Below, one piece after another: positions 32,771 through 41,571 of a stretch of DNA of 47,323 nucleotides. The notes under the pieces are model-generated. The model had not been told where the DNA came from and did not search any database. It saw nothing but the letters and a program-made list of their open reading frames with translations. How positions within the stretch are numbered: the stretch's first letter is position 1; each line of letters begins with the position of its first letter. The position numbers and the translations under genes were made by a program. Origin of the DNA: Kiritimatiellia bacterium (GTDB lineage: Bacteria; Verrucomicrobiota; Kiritimatiellia; RFP12; UBA1067); contig JAFRBA010000188.1 in NCBI GenBank assembly GCA_017405115.1, positions 1 through 47,323 on the forward strand, written 5' to 3'.

Positions 32771-34726
32771 TCACCAAAACTCAAAGACGAGTTCGCCGCC
32801 GGATGCAATCTCGGAGTGACGCAGGAACAGCGGATCGTGGGGATGTCCGTTGAGCATGACGGACTTTACAGTGTCGCCGGTTCCTACAGTGCGAATAACG
32901 AACGTCTTTCCTTCCGCAAGCGCAATTGTGATTCGCGCATAGGCGCTTCCGTGCATGATGTAGACATCCTGTCCGGCAACCGGGAAGAAACCGAGCTTTA
33001 GAAAGATGTAGAGCGCACTCATCGCCCCTGAGTCGTTGTCGCCGGGGAGTTCATCGCCCTTGAATAGTCCTTCCACTTCTCGCGCCCACTTTGTGACTAG
33101 ATCGCCGCGCCCGACGTATGCGAAAAGCCAGGGAACAAGAAATCCTGGTTCGTTGCCGAAATCTACGATGCCGTTCTCAAGCGCATACAAAATGCGATCG
33201 CGGAAAGCGTCGTTCCCTCCGCAACGCACGACAATCTCCGCCATATCGTGCGGAGCGAAAAGCGAATACTCCCAGCAGCTGGCTTCATAGAAGTCAGTGT
33301 TGAATCCTTCGCGCGGTTTTGTAGCAAAGAACGAACCGTCCTTCCGACGTGCGCGGGCAAAACCATGAATGCCGCTTTGCATGTCAACGGCCGAAGAATC
33401 CCACACGTTCGTCCAGTTCCCAGACCGCTCGCGGAACCGAGCGGCAAGTTCGGACTTTCCAAGTCCGCCGAGAACCTCCGCGCAGCACCAGTCCTGATAG
33501 GCGAAGCTCATCGTTGCGGAGCCGGACTTGAATCGCCAGCAGTAGCCTTCTCTATCGCCATCGACGGCATACCCCTTTTCTCTGTATTCAAGCGTTCGCC
33601 CGTTCCATCGGCTTTCGAGAAGCGGAATGACGCGATTCCAGTCGATGCCGGGGATCTTCTTCGCCCATGCGTCGGCGATTACGCAGTCCGCCTCATCGCC
33701 GCCTTGCCCGACCTTGTAGTCCTTCCCCTGGGTGTAGCACGAGTCGCACAGTCCATTCCGCGCGAATCGATCTGCGAACGCATTGACGTTCGCCGATAGA
33801 GAATCGGGGTCGACAAGAGCCATAAGCGGAAAGAGAGTACGCCATGTGTCCCAGAGCGTGTATTGGTCGTCCCACCCAATTCCGTCAGCAGTCCTGTCTC
33901 TCGGCTGGATGAACGTCTGCGCGAGCTGCGAATAGAATCGGCGGCGCTCGGCATCGTCCACCCCCTCGATGCGGACGCGCGAGAGCGCGTCGTTCCATCT
34001 GCGCTTCGCCGCGAAAGAGATGTCGTCGACGCTTTTTCCCGCAAGCTCCGAATCGAAGTAGGCCCTTGCCTGCTCATCGCTCTTGAACGAGACCGCTATG
34101 CGGTGGACGCCCGACGTGACATCAGTCTCTTCATACGCATAGCACATATATGGCGCGGGATTCCAGTTTCCCGTGAACTCTCCGTCCTTGTTCACACAGT
34201 CGGCCACCGCAATCTTGCATCGCCGATTGAGCGGGAGAACGGCGGGCGAACCATCTGCCCTGCGGACATGATAGATCGCGCCATGCGCCGTGGCCGACAC
34301 GTCAACAAGTAGCCCAGACTGCTTCAGCTTGACTTTCAAGAAATATGGACGCGACTCGACAATCTCCATGTCGTCCGGCTCGAAGACATAGCGGAAGATT
34401 CCGTAACTCGGCGTTCCTCCCGTCCCCTGCGCATGGAGCTGCGAGAATCCGACCACCTTGTCGCCCGGCCACCATCCGCTTGTCGGAGGGCCGAAGCCGT
34501 GCTTGGCGTCCTTGGGGCGTTCGTGCGGCGAGGGCCATGCAGAGTCCGGCGAAGGATGCGCGGAGCCGTGCGGGACGCAAGGTCCGAGGACGTTGCTCCC
34601 GTTCGCCCGGGCGGTTCCGATGCGCATGTCCACCAGGTCGACTGCCTCCATCCGACTTCCCGCGCACACAGAAAATGCCGTGAACGACAAAGCCGCAGCA
34701 GCAAGAAACGCAAAGCAAGACCTCAT
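32771..34726 (-). CDS. Secreted GH92 exo-alpha-mannosidase
   Basis: From the ATG at 34726 the protein has 651 residues with a signal peptide (MRSCFAFLAAAALSFTAFSVCA). The start overlaps the GH26 stop as ATGA; the longer upstream frame only shadows GH26. GH92 marks are D-M-R-I-G-T near 33, the S-Y-G-I-F-R-Y strand, W-D-T-W-R-T-L-F-P-L near 290, D-F-G-N-E-P-G-F-L-V-P-W-L-F-A-Y near 520 (catalytic Glu region) and L-P-G-D-N-D-S-G-A-M-S-A-L-Y near 560 (Ca-binding and base region). It is somewhat shorter than the usual ~740. GH92 enzymes are Ca-dependent and cut terminal alpha-mannose. Confidence 0.9.
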   Translation of the reverse strand: MRSCFAFLAAAALSFTAFSVCAGSRMEAVDLVDMRIGTARANGSNVLGPCVPHGSAHPSPDSAWPSPHERPKDAKHGFGPPTSGWWPGDKVVGFSQLHAQGTGGTPSYGIFRYVFEPDDMEIVESRPYFLKVKLKQSGLLVDVSATAHGAIYHVRRADGSPAVLPLNRRCKIAVADCVNKDGEFTGNWNPAPYMCYAYEETDVTSGVHRIAVSFKSDEQARAYFDSELAGKSVDDISFAAKRRWNDALSRVRIEGVDDAERRRFYSQLAQTFIQPRDRTADGIGWDDQYTLWDTWRTLFPLMALVDPDSLSANVNAFADRFARNGLCDSCYTQGKDYKVGQGGDEADCVIADAWAKKIPGIDWNRVIPLLESRWNGRTLEYREKGYAVDGDREGYCWRFKSGSATMSFAYQDWCCAEVLGGLGKSELAARFRERSGNWTNVWDSSAVDMQSGIHGFARARRKDGSFFATKPREGFNTDFYEASCWEYSLFAPHDMAEIVVRCGGNDAFRDRILYALENGIVDFGNEPGFLVPWLFAYVGRGDLVTKWAREVEGLFKGDELPGDNDSGAMSALYIFLKLGFFPVAGQDVYIMHGSAYARITIALAEGKTFVIRTVGTGDTVKSVMLNGHPHDPLFLRHSEIASGGELVFEFW

Positions 34727-36012
34727 TTTCGCCAGCCTTTCGGCAAATCGGACAGAAGGTCGATTCCGCTTCTGTCGGTGATCACGCACGGGTCTTTCAG
34801 GACAGCCCTCATGTCGGCCCAGCCCGCCTCGTTGTGCGGATAGGTCCAGCCGCCGACGAACGTCTGAGCAAACGCGAACTTGACGCCCGGCGCGGTCATC
34901 ACCTTGCGCAGCTCGGAATAGAACGCGTCGACGCCTGCGTAGTGCCCGCCTGCGCTCATTATGCCGCACTCGAAGATGCCGCATATCTTGCCGCGCCTCT
35001 CGCCCTCGGCCGATATGAGCCGCATTCTGTTCGCAACGGCGGCGGACGACTTGGAGGCGTCGATGTGCTTGCCGTCCTTCGGGTTGCGGTCTTCGCCCAG
35101 CTCGTAGTCGTCATAGCCGATGACGTCGATGTAGCCGTCGCCTGGATAGCGTGCGAGGAACCCGCTCTTGCCCTCCTCTCCGATCTTGCCCCACTTGCGG
35201 TCCGTGCAGTAGCAGAAGAGCACGTTCTCGCGCCCCAGCTCCCGCCGCAGAACGTCGACCGTGAGCCGCCACGCGGCGATGTAGTCCTCCGGCGTGGAAG
35301 ACCCCGAGCCCCACCAGAACCAGTCGCACTCGCACTCGTGGAAAAAGCGGAACATGAGGGGAATGCGCTTTCCGTCCTTGCCGACAAGCGAACGGCAGAA
35401 CGCCGCGCCTTCCTTGAGATTCCACTCGTACCATGCCCTCGGATTCGGGAACGCTCTTTCGTTGGTGCTTCCGTCCTCCCGCCCAATGCCGCATTCGCCG
35501 CCTGTTCCCTCGACGATTTCGCGGAGAACCCAGCGATGCTCCTCTGGATAGGGCTTCTTCTGGCGATGGCCCTTCACGCCGTAGCGGTAGCGGAAAGGCT
35601 GCGAGCTTCTGGAATACGCCTTCCATCCGGGAGGAGTGTACGGATTGGCGAAGTGCCACGATATGATCGGCACCGCGTGCCGTTCGTCATACTCGCGCTT
35701 GATTATCGCCGCGAGCTTCGCCTGGTTCTCAGCATACCGCCCCGGAGAAAGGAACGTGCCGAAAACGTCGCGGAAATCCGCAGAATACAGTATCGGCGAA
35801 AGCCCGGTCTCGCGACGAAGCTTGCCGACGTCGACTGCCGCGCCGTCCTTCCAGTTCTCCTCGTAGATCGTGTTGCCCCAGACGAACCTAGAGCTTCTGC
35901 CTATCGCGAGGAGATTCTGCCGCAGACGCTCCGCGGATGAAACTCCGGCACCGGCGCAAAGCGATGTCGCCGCCATTACGGCAGCGGCAAGCATCGTTCC
36001 AAAAGCACGCAT
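34723..36012 (-). CDS. Secreted GH26 beta-mannanase-like glycosidase
   Basis: From the ATG at 36012 the protein has 429 residues with a signal peptide (MRAFGTMLAAAVMAATSLCAGA). GH26 marks are I-I-S-W-H-F-A-N-P near 115, the acid/base segment M-F-R-F-F-H-E-C-E-C-D-W-F-W-W-G near 225 (canonical R-P-x-H-E-x-x-G-x-W-F-W-W-G), D-V-I-G-Y-D-D-Y near 300 and the nucleophile Glu in G-I-F-E-C-G-I near 355. It is an endo- or exo-acting beta-mannosidic enzyme; the final substrate could be mannan or a glycan. It is in an operon, 10 bp after the previous stop and overlapping GH92. Confidence 0.88.
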   Translation of the reverse strand: MRAFGTMLAAAVMAATSLCAGAGVSSAERLRQNLLAIGRSSRFVWGNTIYEENWKDGAAVDVGKLRRETGLSPILYSADFRDVFGTFLSPGRYAENQAKLAAIIKREYDERHAVPIISWHFANPYTPPGWKAYSRSSQPFRYRYGVKGHRQKKPYPEEHRWVLREIVEGTGGECGIGREDGSTNERAFPNPRAWYEWNLKEGAAFCRSLVGKDGKRIPLMFRFFHECECDWFWWGSGSSTPEDYIAAWRLTVDVLRRELGRENVLFCYCTDRKWGKIGEEGKSGFLARYPGDGYIDVIGYDDYELGEDRNPKDGKHIDASKSSAAVANRMRLISAEGERRGKICGIFECGIMSAGGHYAGVDAFYSELRKVMTAPGVKFAFAQTFVGGWTYPHNEAGWADMRAVLKDPCVITDRSGIDLLSDLPKGWRK

Positions 36013-36022
36013 GCGCGAAGCC

Positions 36023-36706
36023 TCACCGCACGATAAGCGTGATTCCGCCACTGGCCATAATGTCGCCCGTAAGCGTGTCGAGATCGTTGGCGAGCGTAAT
36101 CGTCCACTTGCCGACGGTCTGCGGATTGAACGCCATCGCGCCAGTCCCGGTGAAGTTCGTCACTGTCGCGTTGCCGTCGGGATCCACCACCGTGACCGTC
36201 GACGCTGCGGAACCGTCGCCCACCCAGCGGTCGCCAGTGAAGGATATGCCCGGCCATGCGCCACGCACCCTCCCGCGCCTGTTTGGCCCGGCCTTGTACG
36301 TGTCCATGATGAACGGCAACGTAGCGGACTTCGCAAGCGTTCCGCCGCCGCCGAACACCGACCACGCGACGCCGAGCTTCACCGTGCCGTATGCGGGGTT
36401 GTAGAGATACCACACGCCGCCCTCATCGACAAACGACGAAGCCGTAGCCGAGCCGGACGACGCAGCGACGGACGCAAGATTAGTGGAAGTGCCGTCAGGC
36501 GCAGTCGCGACAGCGCTTTCTCCCTTGCTCCACCCTATGGACATGAGCGAGGCGAGGTCCTCCTGCGACGCAACGACAAAAGGCATCTCGTCGAGCGTAT
36601 TCAGGCTGAAGGCACACGCCGATGGAGACGACGCCATGAAGTCGCCGTCGGCTGCGGCAAGCGGCAAGGTCGCCGCCGCAAGAATTATTCCGCATAGCGT
36701 TCTCAT
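36023..36706 (-). CDS. Secreted protein of unknown function
   Basis: A 227-residue protein with a signal peptide (MRTLCGIILAAATLPLAAA) and GGAGGG before the ATG. The mature part is rich in Gly, Ser, Thr and Ala and looks all-beta, with a repeated pattern near the end (V-G-K-W-T-I-T-L-A-N-D) like an immunoglobulin-type or adhesin strand set. I do not recognise a family. It sits 19 bp after the SUMF1-like gene and 10 bp before GH26, so it is an operon member and may help display or bind substrate. Confidence 0.7.
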   Translation of the reverse strand: MRTLCGIILAAATLPLAAADGDFMASSPSACAFSLNTLDEMPFVVASQEDLASLMSIGWSKGESAVATAPDGTSTNLASVAASSGSATASSFVDEGGVWYLYNPAYGTVKLGVAWSVFGGGGTLAKSATLPFIMDTYKAGPNRRGRVRGAWPGISFTGDRWVGDGSAASTVTVVDPDGNATVTNFTGTGAMAFNPQTVGKWTITLANDLDTLTGDIMASGGITLIVR

Positions 36707-36725
36707 TTTGCTGCCCTCCAGAAGC

Positions 36726-38045
36726 TCACTTCACTATGAACGCGACACGAAACCCAAATCCGGAACCATTGCTGTTCCAGTCCGTCCCCGACCAATACGC
36801 TGGAGACATAACTTTATTAAACTCATTCTTGCTAGGATAATAAGCCCCATTGACGAAAAGCCGCTTTTTGTGACTACCGTCTGTTGCAGGGTCGTATGCG
36901 GGAGTCCACGGGTCCGGGGCGTCAGCACAGTTTGTCCGCGAGTTGAAATAATCGTCAAGCGCCCACTCCATCACGTTCCCCAACGTATCATAGAGACCGA
37001 ATCCGTTTGGTTGCTTGCTCCCTACGGCAACTGTTGTGTTCGTATTCACCACGGCATAGTTGACGTAGACGCCGCTGATATACGTGTCGCCCCATGGGTA
37101 CAGGGTGTCTGCACCTCCATGCGCCGCTATCTCGCCCATAATCTTCGTGGGTAGATCAAATCCCTTCACTCCAGAACCAGACTTCGTGAGCATGTTGAGA
37201 TGGCCGAGGAAACTTTTTGTGTTGCTGAGGTTTGCAGAATCCACGTCGACGACCTCGTTGGTGGTTATTGTTGTCCTGCGAGCCTCATACCAGCGGACTT
37301 TGTCCACAGGCCGATGCCAGTGGTTGTCTCCCTCGCCGTCAGCCTGGAAAGTAGAAGGGTTGGAGCCATAAAGCTTGTTGAACTGCCACTGAGTGACGGG
37401 GAACACGCCTATGTAGTAGTCTTTATAGGTGACCCAGTTGGCCCGTGAGTTGTGCGAAGCGAAGCTGCTACCGTTGTCTCCGGTGCGGTAGCCATTCGGA
37501 CACGGGCTGTCCGCCGTGCGCGGAATCTTCCGGAGGACGAGCTTGTCGGTCTTGTACGCGGCAGTGTTGTATCTGGCGTTGGACGCAGCCTGCGACGCCA
37601 GCAGTCCCTCGTAGGTGATTTTCCCCGTGTCAAGATCGACCACCATGTAGTCATCGCCGCTCGGGTTGTCGGCGGCGAGGAGCGTCGCCGTCATCGAGCA
37701 GTTGGCAGTCTTCACGCCAGACGGCGGATTCCACGTAATCGTGTGCGTGCCGCTCGAAGCGCTCGCGCCGACGTTCGTAACGCCGTCGATCACATACGTC
37801 TCGCCGTTGATGTTGGCGTTGAACACGAGACGGCAATATACGCCCGCCTCGACGTCCTGCCCATCGGTGACGGTGTAGGTGATGTCCACCTTGTTGTTCC
37901 ACGGCCAGCGCTGAATCACGCTGTCCACCGTCACGCCGGGTGAGGCATTCACCCCATAGGCAAAAACTGTAGCCACCAGAAGAGAAGCTGCTACCTTATA
38001 GGCAACTCTCTTCTGCGTCATTCTTGCGAGCATATCCATTTTCAT
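36726..38045 (-). CDS. Secreted SUMF1-fold (formylglycine-enzyme-like) protein, apparently non-catalytic
   Basis: From the ATG at 38045 (AGGAGAG upstream; the 38081 start lacks one) the protein has 439 residues. A signal peptide is followed by an Ig-like strand-rich region (about 35-130: W-P-W-N-N-K-V-D-I-T-Y-T-V-T-D-G) and then a SUMF1/C-type-lectin-like fold (about 180-439: Y-Y-I-G-V-F-P-V-T-Q-W-Q-F, R-P-V-D-K-V-R-W-Y-E-A, F-D-L-P-T-K, G-L-Y-D-T-L-G-N-V-M-E-W-A-L-D-D-Y, G-F-G-F-R-V-A-F). The cysteine pair needed for sulfatase activation is absent from the C-terminal W-S-G-T-D-W-N-S-N region, so binding or scaffolding is more likely. It is first in the GH26-GH92-GH106 operon. Confidence 0.82.
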   Translation of the reverse strand: MKMDMLARMTQKRVAYKVAASLLVATVFAYGVNASPGVTVDSVIQRWPWNNKVDITYTVTDGQDVEAGVYCRLVFNANINGETYVIDGVTNVGASASSGTHTITWNPPSGVKTANCSMTATLLAADNPSGDDYMVVDLDTGKITYEGLLASQAASNARYNTAAYKTDKLVLRKIPRTADSPCPNGYRTGDNGSSFASHNSRANWVTYKDYYIGVFPVTQWQFNKLYGSNPSTFQADGEGDNHWHRPVDKVRWYEARRTTITTNEVVDVDSANLSNTKSFLGHLNMLTKSGSGVKGFDLPTKIMGEIAAHGGADTLYPWGDTYISGVYVNYAVVNTNTTVAVGSKQPNGFGLYDTLGNVMEWALDDYFNSRTNCADAPDPWTPAYDPATDGSHKKRLFVNGAYYPSKNEFNKVMSPAYWSGTDWNSNGSGFGFRVAFIVK

Positions 38046-38097
38046 TTTACTCTCCTTTTTTTGGGTGTTGTCGCCAACCATGGCTTTGACAAGTTCA

Positions 38098-38145
38098 ATT
38101 ATACCACAGCGGCGAACGCAGCTGTCGAGCTTTATATAACGGTTT
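38098..38145 (-). promoter_or_regulatory. Promoter of the SUMF1-GH26-GH92-GH106 operon with AAACCGTTATATAAAGCT box
   Basis: The minus-strand -10 TATAAT (38098-38103, TGG before it) is followed 24 bp upstream by the 18-bp box AAACCGTTATATAAAGCT (38128-38145). The identical box at the identical distance occurs before rhaT (44069-44116). There is no consensus -35, consistent with activator control. The leader to the ATG is about 45 nt. Confidence 0.75.
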
Positions 38146-38500
38146 TTTGCGCGAAGACCTGTACGGGGCTGACTTTGCGGTTACCACCAGCGAGGACGGA
38201 AACGCCGCCAAGCTTGTGCCCGTCGCGCTCGTAGCGATACTGTAAAGCCTTGATGCGCTGTCCAAAGCGATTCCGCACAAGATCGAAGATCGCATCCGCA
38301 TGAACGCATACGTTTTCCAAATTCGGATAATAGGCGCGAACGGCCATCGGACACAGGAATGCAGAGCCGACCCAGTCCGCAAGCTGCAACATGGCGTGGT
38401 TCTCGCTATGGCCGAAAAGAGGCAACTCGGCACGGACGCGCCGTTGAACGCCACGATTGGCTCCTTCAGGTAAATGCGAGATTCGCAGTCTCCAAAAACA
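38132..38500 (-). pseudogene. 3' fragment resembling DUF3800
   Basis: The frame ending at 38132 reads L-P-L-F-G-H-S-E-N-H-A-M-L-Q-L-A-D-W-V-G-S-A-F, the conserved C-terminal patch of DUF3800 proteins (H-x-x-L-Q-L-A-D), followed by ~60 less diagnostic residues. It is closed upstream by a stop near 38500 and has no credible start (TTG at 38425). Its last codons overlap the promoter box at 38128-38145. Probably the remains of a gene interrupted when the neighbouring operons were joined. Confidence 0.4.
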
Positions 38501-38533
38501 ACAGCGACCTCATTCCCGCCTCTTTCGCTCCTG

Positions 38534-39496
38534 TTAGCACACCGTCAACACCGCCTTGCCGCGGTTTTCACCGCGTTCGAGGATTGCATGAGCCTCGGTC
38601 GCCTCGACGATGGGCATTACCTTGTGGACGAACGGCGCGAACTTCCGCGCCTCGAACGCCGGCCAGACGTCGCGGACGAGCCCGGCAAGAATCTGGGCTT
38701 TCTCCTCGCTCGTGCGGCTGCGCAACGTCGAGCCGATCACGCGCAGGTTATTGCGCCAAAGAAGATTGACATCAAGCGTCGTCTCGGGGCCTGCCATCGA
38801 CGCAAGTGATATCCACCTTCCGCGATACGGCATGGTCGCAATGCACTTGCCCATCAGCGGACCGCCCACCGGGTCGATGGCGACATTCGGCGGATTCTCC
38901 GTAAGCGTCTTCACAAGATCGTCCTTGAAGCGGTTGCTCACCACATCCGCGCCGACGCCTTTGCAGAACTCGCCGTTCTCGTCGGACGCGACCTGCGCTA
39001 CGACCTTTGCCCCGAACACGTGCTTTGCGAGCTGGATTGTCGCGACACCGAGTCCGCCCTCGCCGCCGTTGATGAAGAAGGTCTCGCCTTTCTTGATCTC
39101 GCCTACGATCTTGAGGTTGAGATATGCTGTTGCATACACCTCGGGGATGCCAGCCGCCTCCCAGAAGTCAAAGCCCTTCGGCATCGGCATTACCATTCCC
39201 TCTGGCACGACAACGCGTTCGGCATACCCGCCGCCGCCAAGGAGCGCGCATACACTGTCACCGATCTTGAAGCGTCCATTCACCGGGCACTCAAGGACTT
39301 CGCCTGCGCATTCGAGCCCAGGCCAAAGCGGCCAACCCTCCGGCGGCGCATAGACGCCCTGCCTCTGCATCAGGTCGGCGCGGTTCACTGCGCAGGCCTT
39401 CACCGCAATTTTCACGTTAAACTCGTCGTGGCATTCCGGCTCCGGCACATCCTGCCACACGAAGTTCTTATTCTCGTCAATGCACATCGCCTTCAT
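38534..39496 (-). CDS. Quinone-oxidoreductase-type MDR dehydrogenase
   Basis: From the ATG at 39496 (AAGGAGAG upstream) the protein has 320 residues. It has the PIG3/Qor-like pattern: V-K-A-C-A-V-N-R-A-D-L-M-Q-R-Q-G-V-Y near 40, P-G-L-E-C-A-G-E-V, the nucleotide motif I-N-G-G-E-G-G-L-G-V-A near 145 and the tail R-G-E-N-R-G-K-A-V-L-T-V-C. Zinc ligands are lacking, as in quinone/enone reductases that use NADPH. It is the last gene of the rhaT operon, 33 bp after the preceding gene, and may reduce or oxidise a keto or enone sugar intermediate. Confidence 0.85.
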   Translation of the reverse strand: MKAMCIDENKNFVWQDVPEPECHDEFNVKIAVKACAVNRADLMQRQGVYAPPEGWPLWPGLECAGEVLECPVNGRFKIGDSVCALLGGGGYAERVVVPEGMVMPMPKGFDFWEAAGIPEVYATAYLNLKIVGEIKKGETFFINGGEGGLGVATIQLAKHVFGAKVVAQVASDENGEFCKGVGADVVSNRFKDDLVKTLTENPPNVAIDPVGGPLMGKCIATMPYRGRWISLASMAGPETTLDVNLLWRNNLRVIGSTLRSRTSEEKAQILAGLVRDVWPAFEARKFAPFVHKVMPIVEATEAHAILERGENRGKAVLTVC

Positions 39497-39529
39497 TTCT
39501 AACTCTCCTTTGTTCAATGCTCACAAATC

Positions 39530-40576
39530 TTATCTCTCCCAGTCAAACTGCACTACCGGGAACGCCCCGCCTTTCGCGAGCCGCGAATACACTTCGCCGC
39601 ATTCCGCAGGGGAATGTACCTCTTCTACAAAGACGGAAAGGTCGATTCGCCCGAGCGCGACAAGCCGCAGAAACGCAGTCGCGTCGTCGCGCTGAGTCCA
39701 CCATCCTGGGGCAGACTCCACTTCCTTGCGTGCTATCGTGTGCGCACCAACGAGCGTCACTCCGCGCCCGTGCACCTTGTGGTAGTAGTCAATCGTGAAA
39801 TTGGAGTTCCGCGTGCAACCGAGAAGCGCGATGCGCCCGTATGGCGCGATTGCGTCAAGAACGTTGTCGAGCGCCTGGCCAACACCAGTCACCTCGATAC
39901 CGACGGCGGGGCCGGACTCCGACACGCGCCCGCCCATGACGAAACGATCAGAGCGGCACAGCGCCTTTGCCTTTTCCGCAAAGGCAGCTTCCGTCGGGTC
40001 AAGGGCGGCATCCGCGCCGAGTTCAAGCGCCCGCACGCGCTTTACCGCGTCCGGATCGGCGGCTATCACCGGCGCAGCTCCTGCTGTCCTTAGCAGCAAG
40101 ACCGCCATCTGTCCGAGTATCCCCTGCCCCATGACGATGGCACCTTCGCCGATTTCAAGCCGGCACTTGCGTATTGCAGCCATCGGGAAAGTCGCGATAT
40201 GCGCAAATGCGGCGTCAGCGAGGGAAACACCGTCCGGCACGGGATAGACGTCCTGCGCAGGGACGCAGACGAACTGCGAATGAAACGACCAGCTTGCGGC
40301 AACGCGGTCGCCGACCTTCAAGCCGCAAACTCCCTCGCCCACCTTGTCAACGACGCCTGAGCATGAATACCCGCTGCGCCTCGGCCAAGTCGTCGCATCG
40401 CCTTCGCCAAATATCCCGACGCCGCTGTCTGGAACTCCAACGAGTTTCGCGCGCTCCGTTCCGCTCGAAATGCAGCTGCGGACAAGGCGTATGCGCACTT
40501 GCCCCGGGCCTGGCTCCGGCATCGTCTCATCGACGAATTCCGCCGTATCCTTCTTTGTGAAAAGTATTGATTTCAT
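39530..40576 (-). CDS. MDR-family zinc-type alcohol/polyol dehydrogenase
   Basis: From the ATG at 40576 the protein has 348 residues. The ATG overlaps the TGA of the Gfo/Idh gene (ATGA). Marks are S-C-I-S-S-G-T-E-R-A-K-L near 35 (group often paired with Gfo/Idh oxidoreductases), V-G-D-R-V-A-A-S near 90, M-G-Q-G-I-L-G-Q-M near 150 (Rossmann) and G-R-I-A-L-L-G-C-T near 245. It probably oxidises a sugar or polyol hydroxyl with NAD(P). Substrate unknown. Confidence 0.83.
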   Translation of the reverse strand: MKSILFTKKDTAEFVDETMPEPGPGQVRIRLVRSCISSGTERAKLVGVPDSGVGIFGEGDATTWPRRSGYSCSGVVDKVGEGVCGLKVGDRVAASWSFHSQFVCVPAQDVYPVPDGVSLADAAFAHIATFPMAAIRKCRLEIGEGAIVMGQGILGQMAVLLLRTAGAAPVIAADPDAVKRVRALELGADAALDPTEAAFAEKAKALCRSDRFVMGGRVSESGPAVGIEVTGVGQALDNVLDAIAPYGRIALLGCTRNSNFTIDYYHKVHGRGVTLVGAHTIARKEVESAPGWWTQRDDATAFLRLVALGRIDLSVFVEEVHSPAECGEVYSRLAKGGAFPVVQFDWER

Positions 40577-41571
40577 AGTTCGCACATCCTCAGTGTTGTT
40601 TCATGCACCCTCAAGTCACGTTCGCTTTCCGCCGCGTCATACTTCCGTTCTCCGCGCACGATTGCCGCAAGTTCAATGAGCTGCGCGGCATAGCGGTCCG
40701 TCTGGACGCCAAACGCGACTTTGCGCGGCGCTTCGCCCTTGCGCGTCAGCGTGAGCGACAGTTCCTCGCCGTCAAAGCGCTCTATTGGACAGAGGTCAAT
40801 CGTCCCCTCCGTGCCGTCGATGCGCAACCGCCGTGTCATGAGCGCACCAGGCATGTGCGAAGACGTTCGGACGATAGAGTCCGTTCCTCCAAAGCGGAGA
40901 AACGCCGCGCCGGACGTCTTCGCCCAGGTTGGATCGCCCGAGGCCGGCCCGACGAACGCGTGCGTTTCCTTCAGTTCGCCGCGCACAACCGGCAGAACGA
41001 GATCGACCAGGTGGCAGCCGAGGTTGTAGAGAATGCCGCTCTTGAACGACGAGAGGTATTCGGCATATCCGGCGGAACCGTAGTCGTGGTTCATGTCCGC
41101 CTCGACAAACGCGACGTCGCCGACAATCCCCTTCGCCACGTTTTCCCAAATCCACTTCACGGCGGGATTGCCGCGATACATGTAGCCGATCTGTAACGGA
41201 ATGGATTTCTTGCGGCACGTCTCCACGATAGACGCATACGGCTCCATCGACTCGCCGCACGGCTTGTCGCAGTGCATGGGAATAGCGCGTGTCGCAAACT
41301 TCGCCGCGATCTCCATCAGGTCGGCGTTGGCTGTCTCGATGAAGGCAACGTCGATGTCCGTTATCGCGTCCGCTTTCTGTTCCGTCACGACACGAAATCC
41401 GCTCGCATCCACCGGACAGGCCGGATCAATGAAGTGCGGTGTCCCGCGCGGGCGATCATCGACGACGGCAACGACCTCGAAGTCGTCGCGCAGCTTGCGA
41501 AGCGTCGCGAGCTTCCCGGCGGCATGTTCGTGCGTCATGCCGTAGAACAGGGTCTTTAGCGGACGCTTCAA
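40573..41571 (-). CDS. Gfo/Idh/MocA-family sugar dehydrogenase
   Basis: A 332-residue protein starting at TTG (41571), which overlaps the stop of the dehydroquinase-like gene (TTGA) and is preceded by AAAGGAG at ideal spacing; no ATG fits as well. The N-terminal Rossmann part has the altered glycine motif Y-G-M-T-H-E-H. H-C-D-K-P-C-G-E near 100 replaces the usual E-K-P, and Y-N-L-G-C-H-L-V-D-L-V near 185 carries the catalytic-site His. These enzymes oxidise C1, C2 or C3 of sugars and inositols. Middle of the rhaT operon. Confidence 0.87.
   Translation of the reverse strand: MKRPLKTLFYGMTHEHAAGKLATLRKLRDDFEVVAVVDDRPRGTPHFIDPACPVDASGFRVVTEQKADAITDIDVAFIETANADLMEIAAKFATRAIPMHCDKPCGESMEPYASIVETCRKKSIPLQIGYMYRGNPAVKWIWENVAKGIVGDVAFVEADMNHDYGSAGYAEYLSSFKSGILYNLGCHLVDLVLPVVRGELKETHAFVGPASGDPTWAKTSGAAFLRFGGTDSIVRTSSHMPGALMTRRLRIDGTEGTIDLCPIERFDGEELSLTLTRKGEAPRKVAFGVQTDRYAAQLIELAAIVRGERKYDAAESERDLRVHETTLRMCEL

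Noticed and set aside
34727..34984. Upstream extension of the GH92 gene
   Set aside because: The extension lies inside the GH26 coding region and is Arg-rich; the ATG at 34726 begins a clear signal peptide and overlaps the GH26 stop as ATGA.
36726..38045. Active formylglycine-generating enzyme for sulfatases
   Set aside because: The required C-terminal cysteine pair is absent and no sulfatase gene lies in the window.
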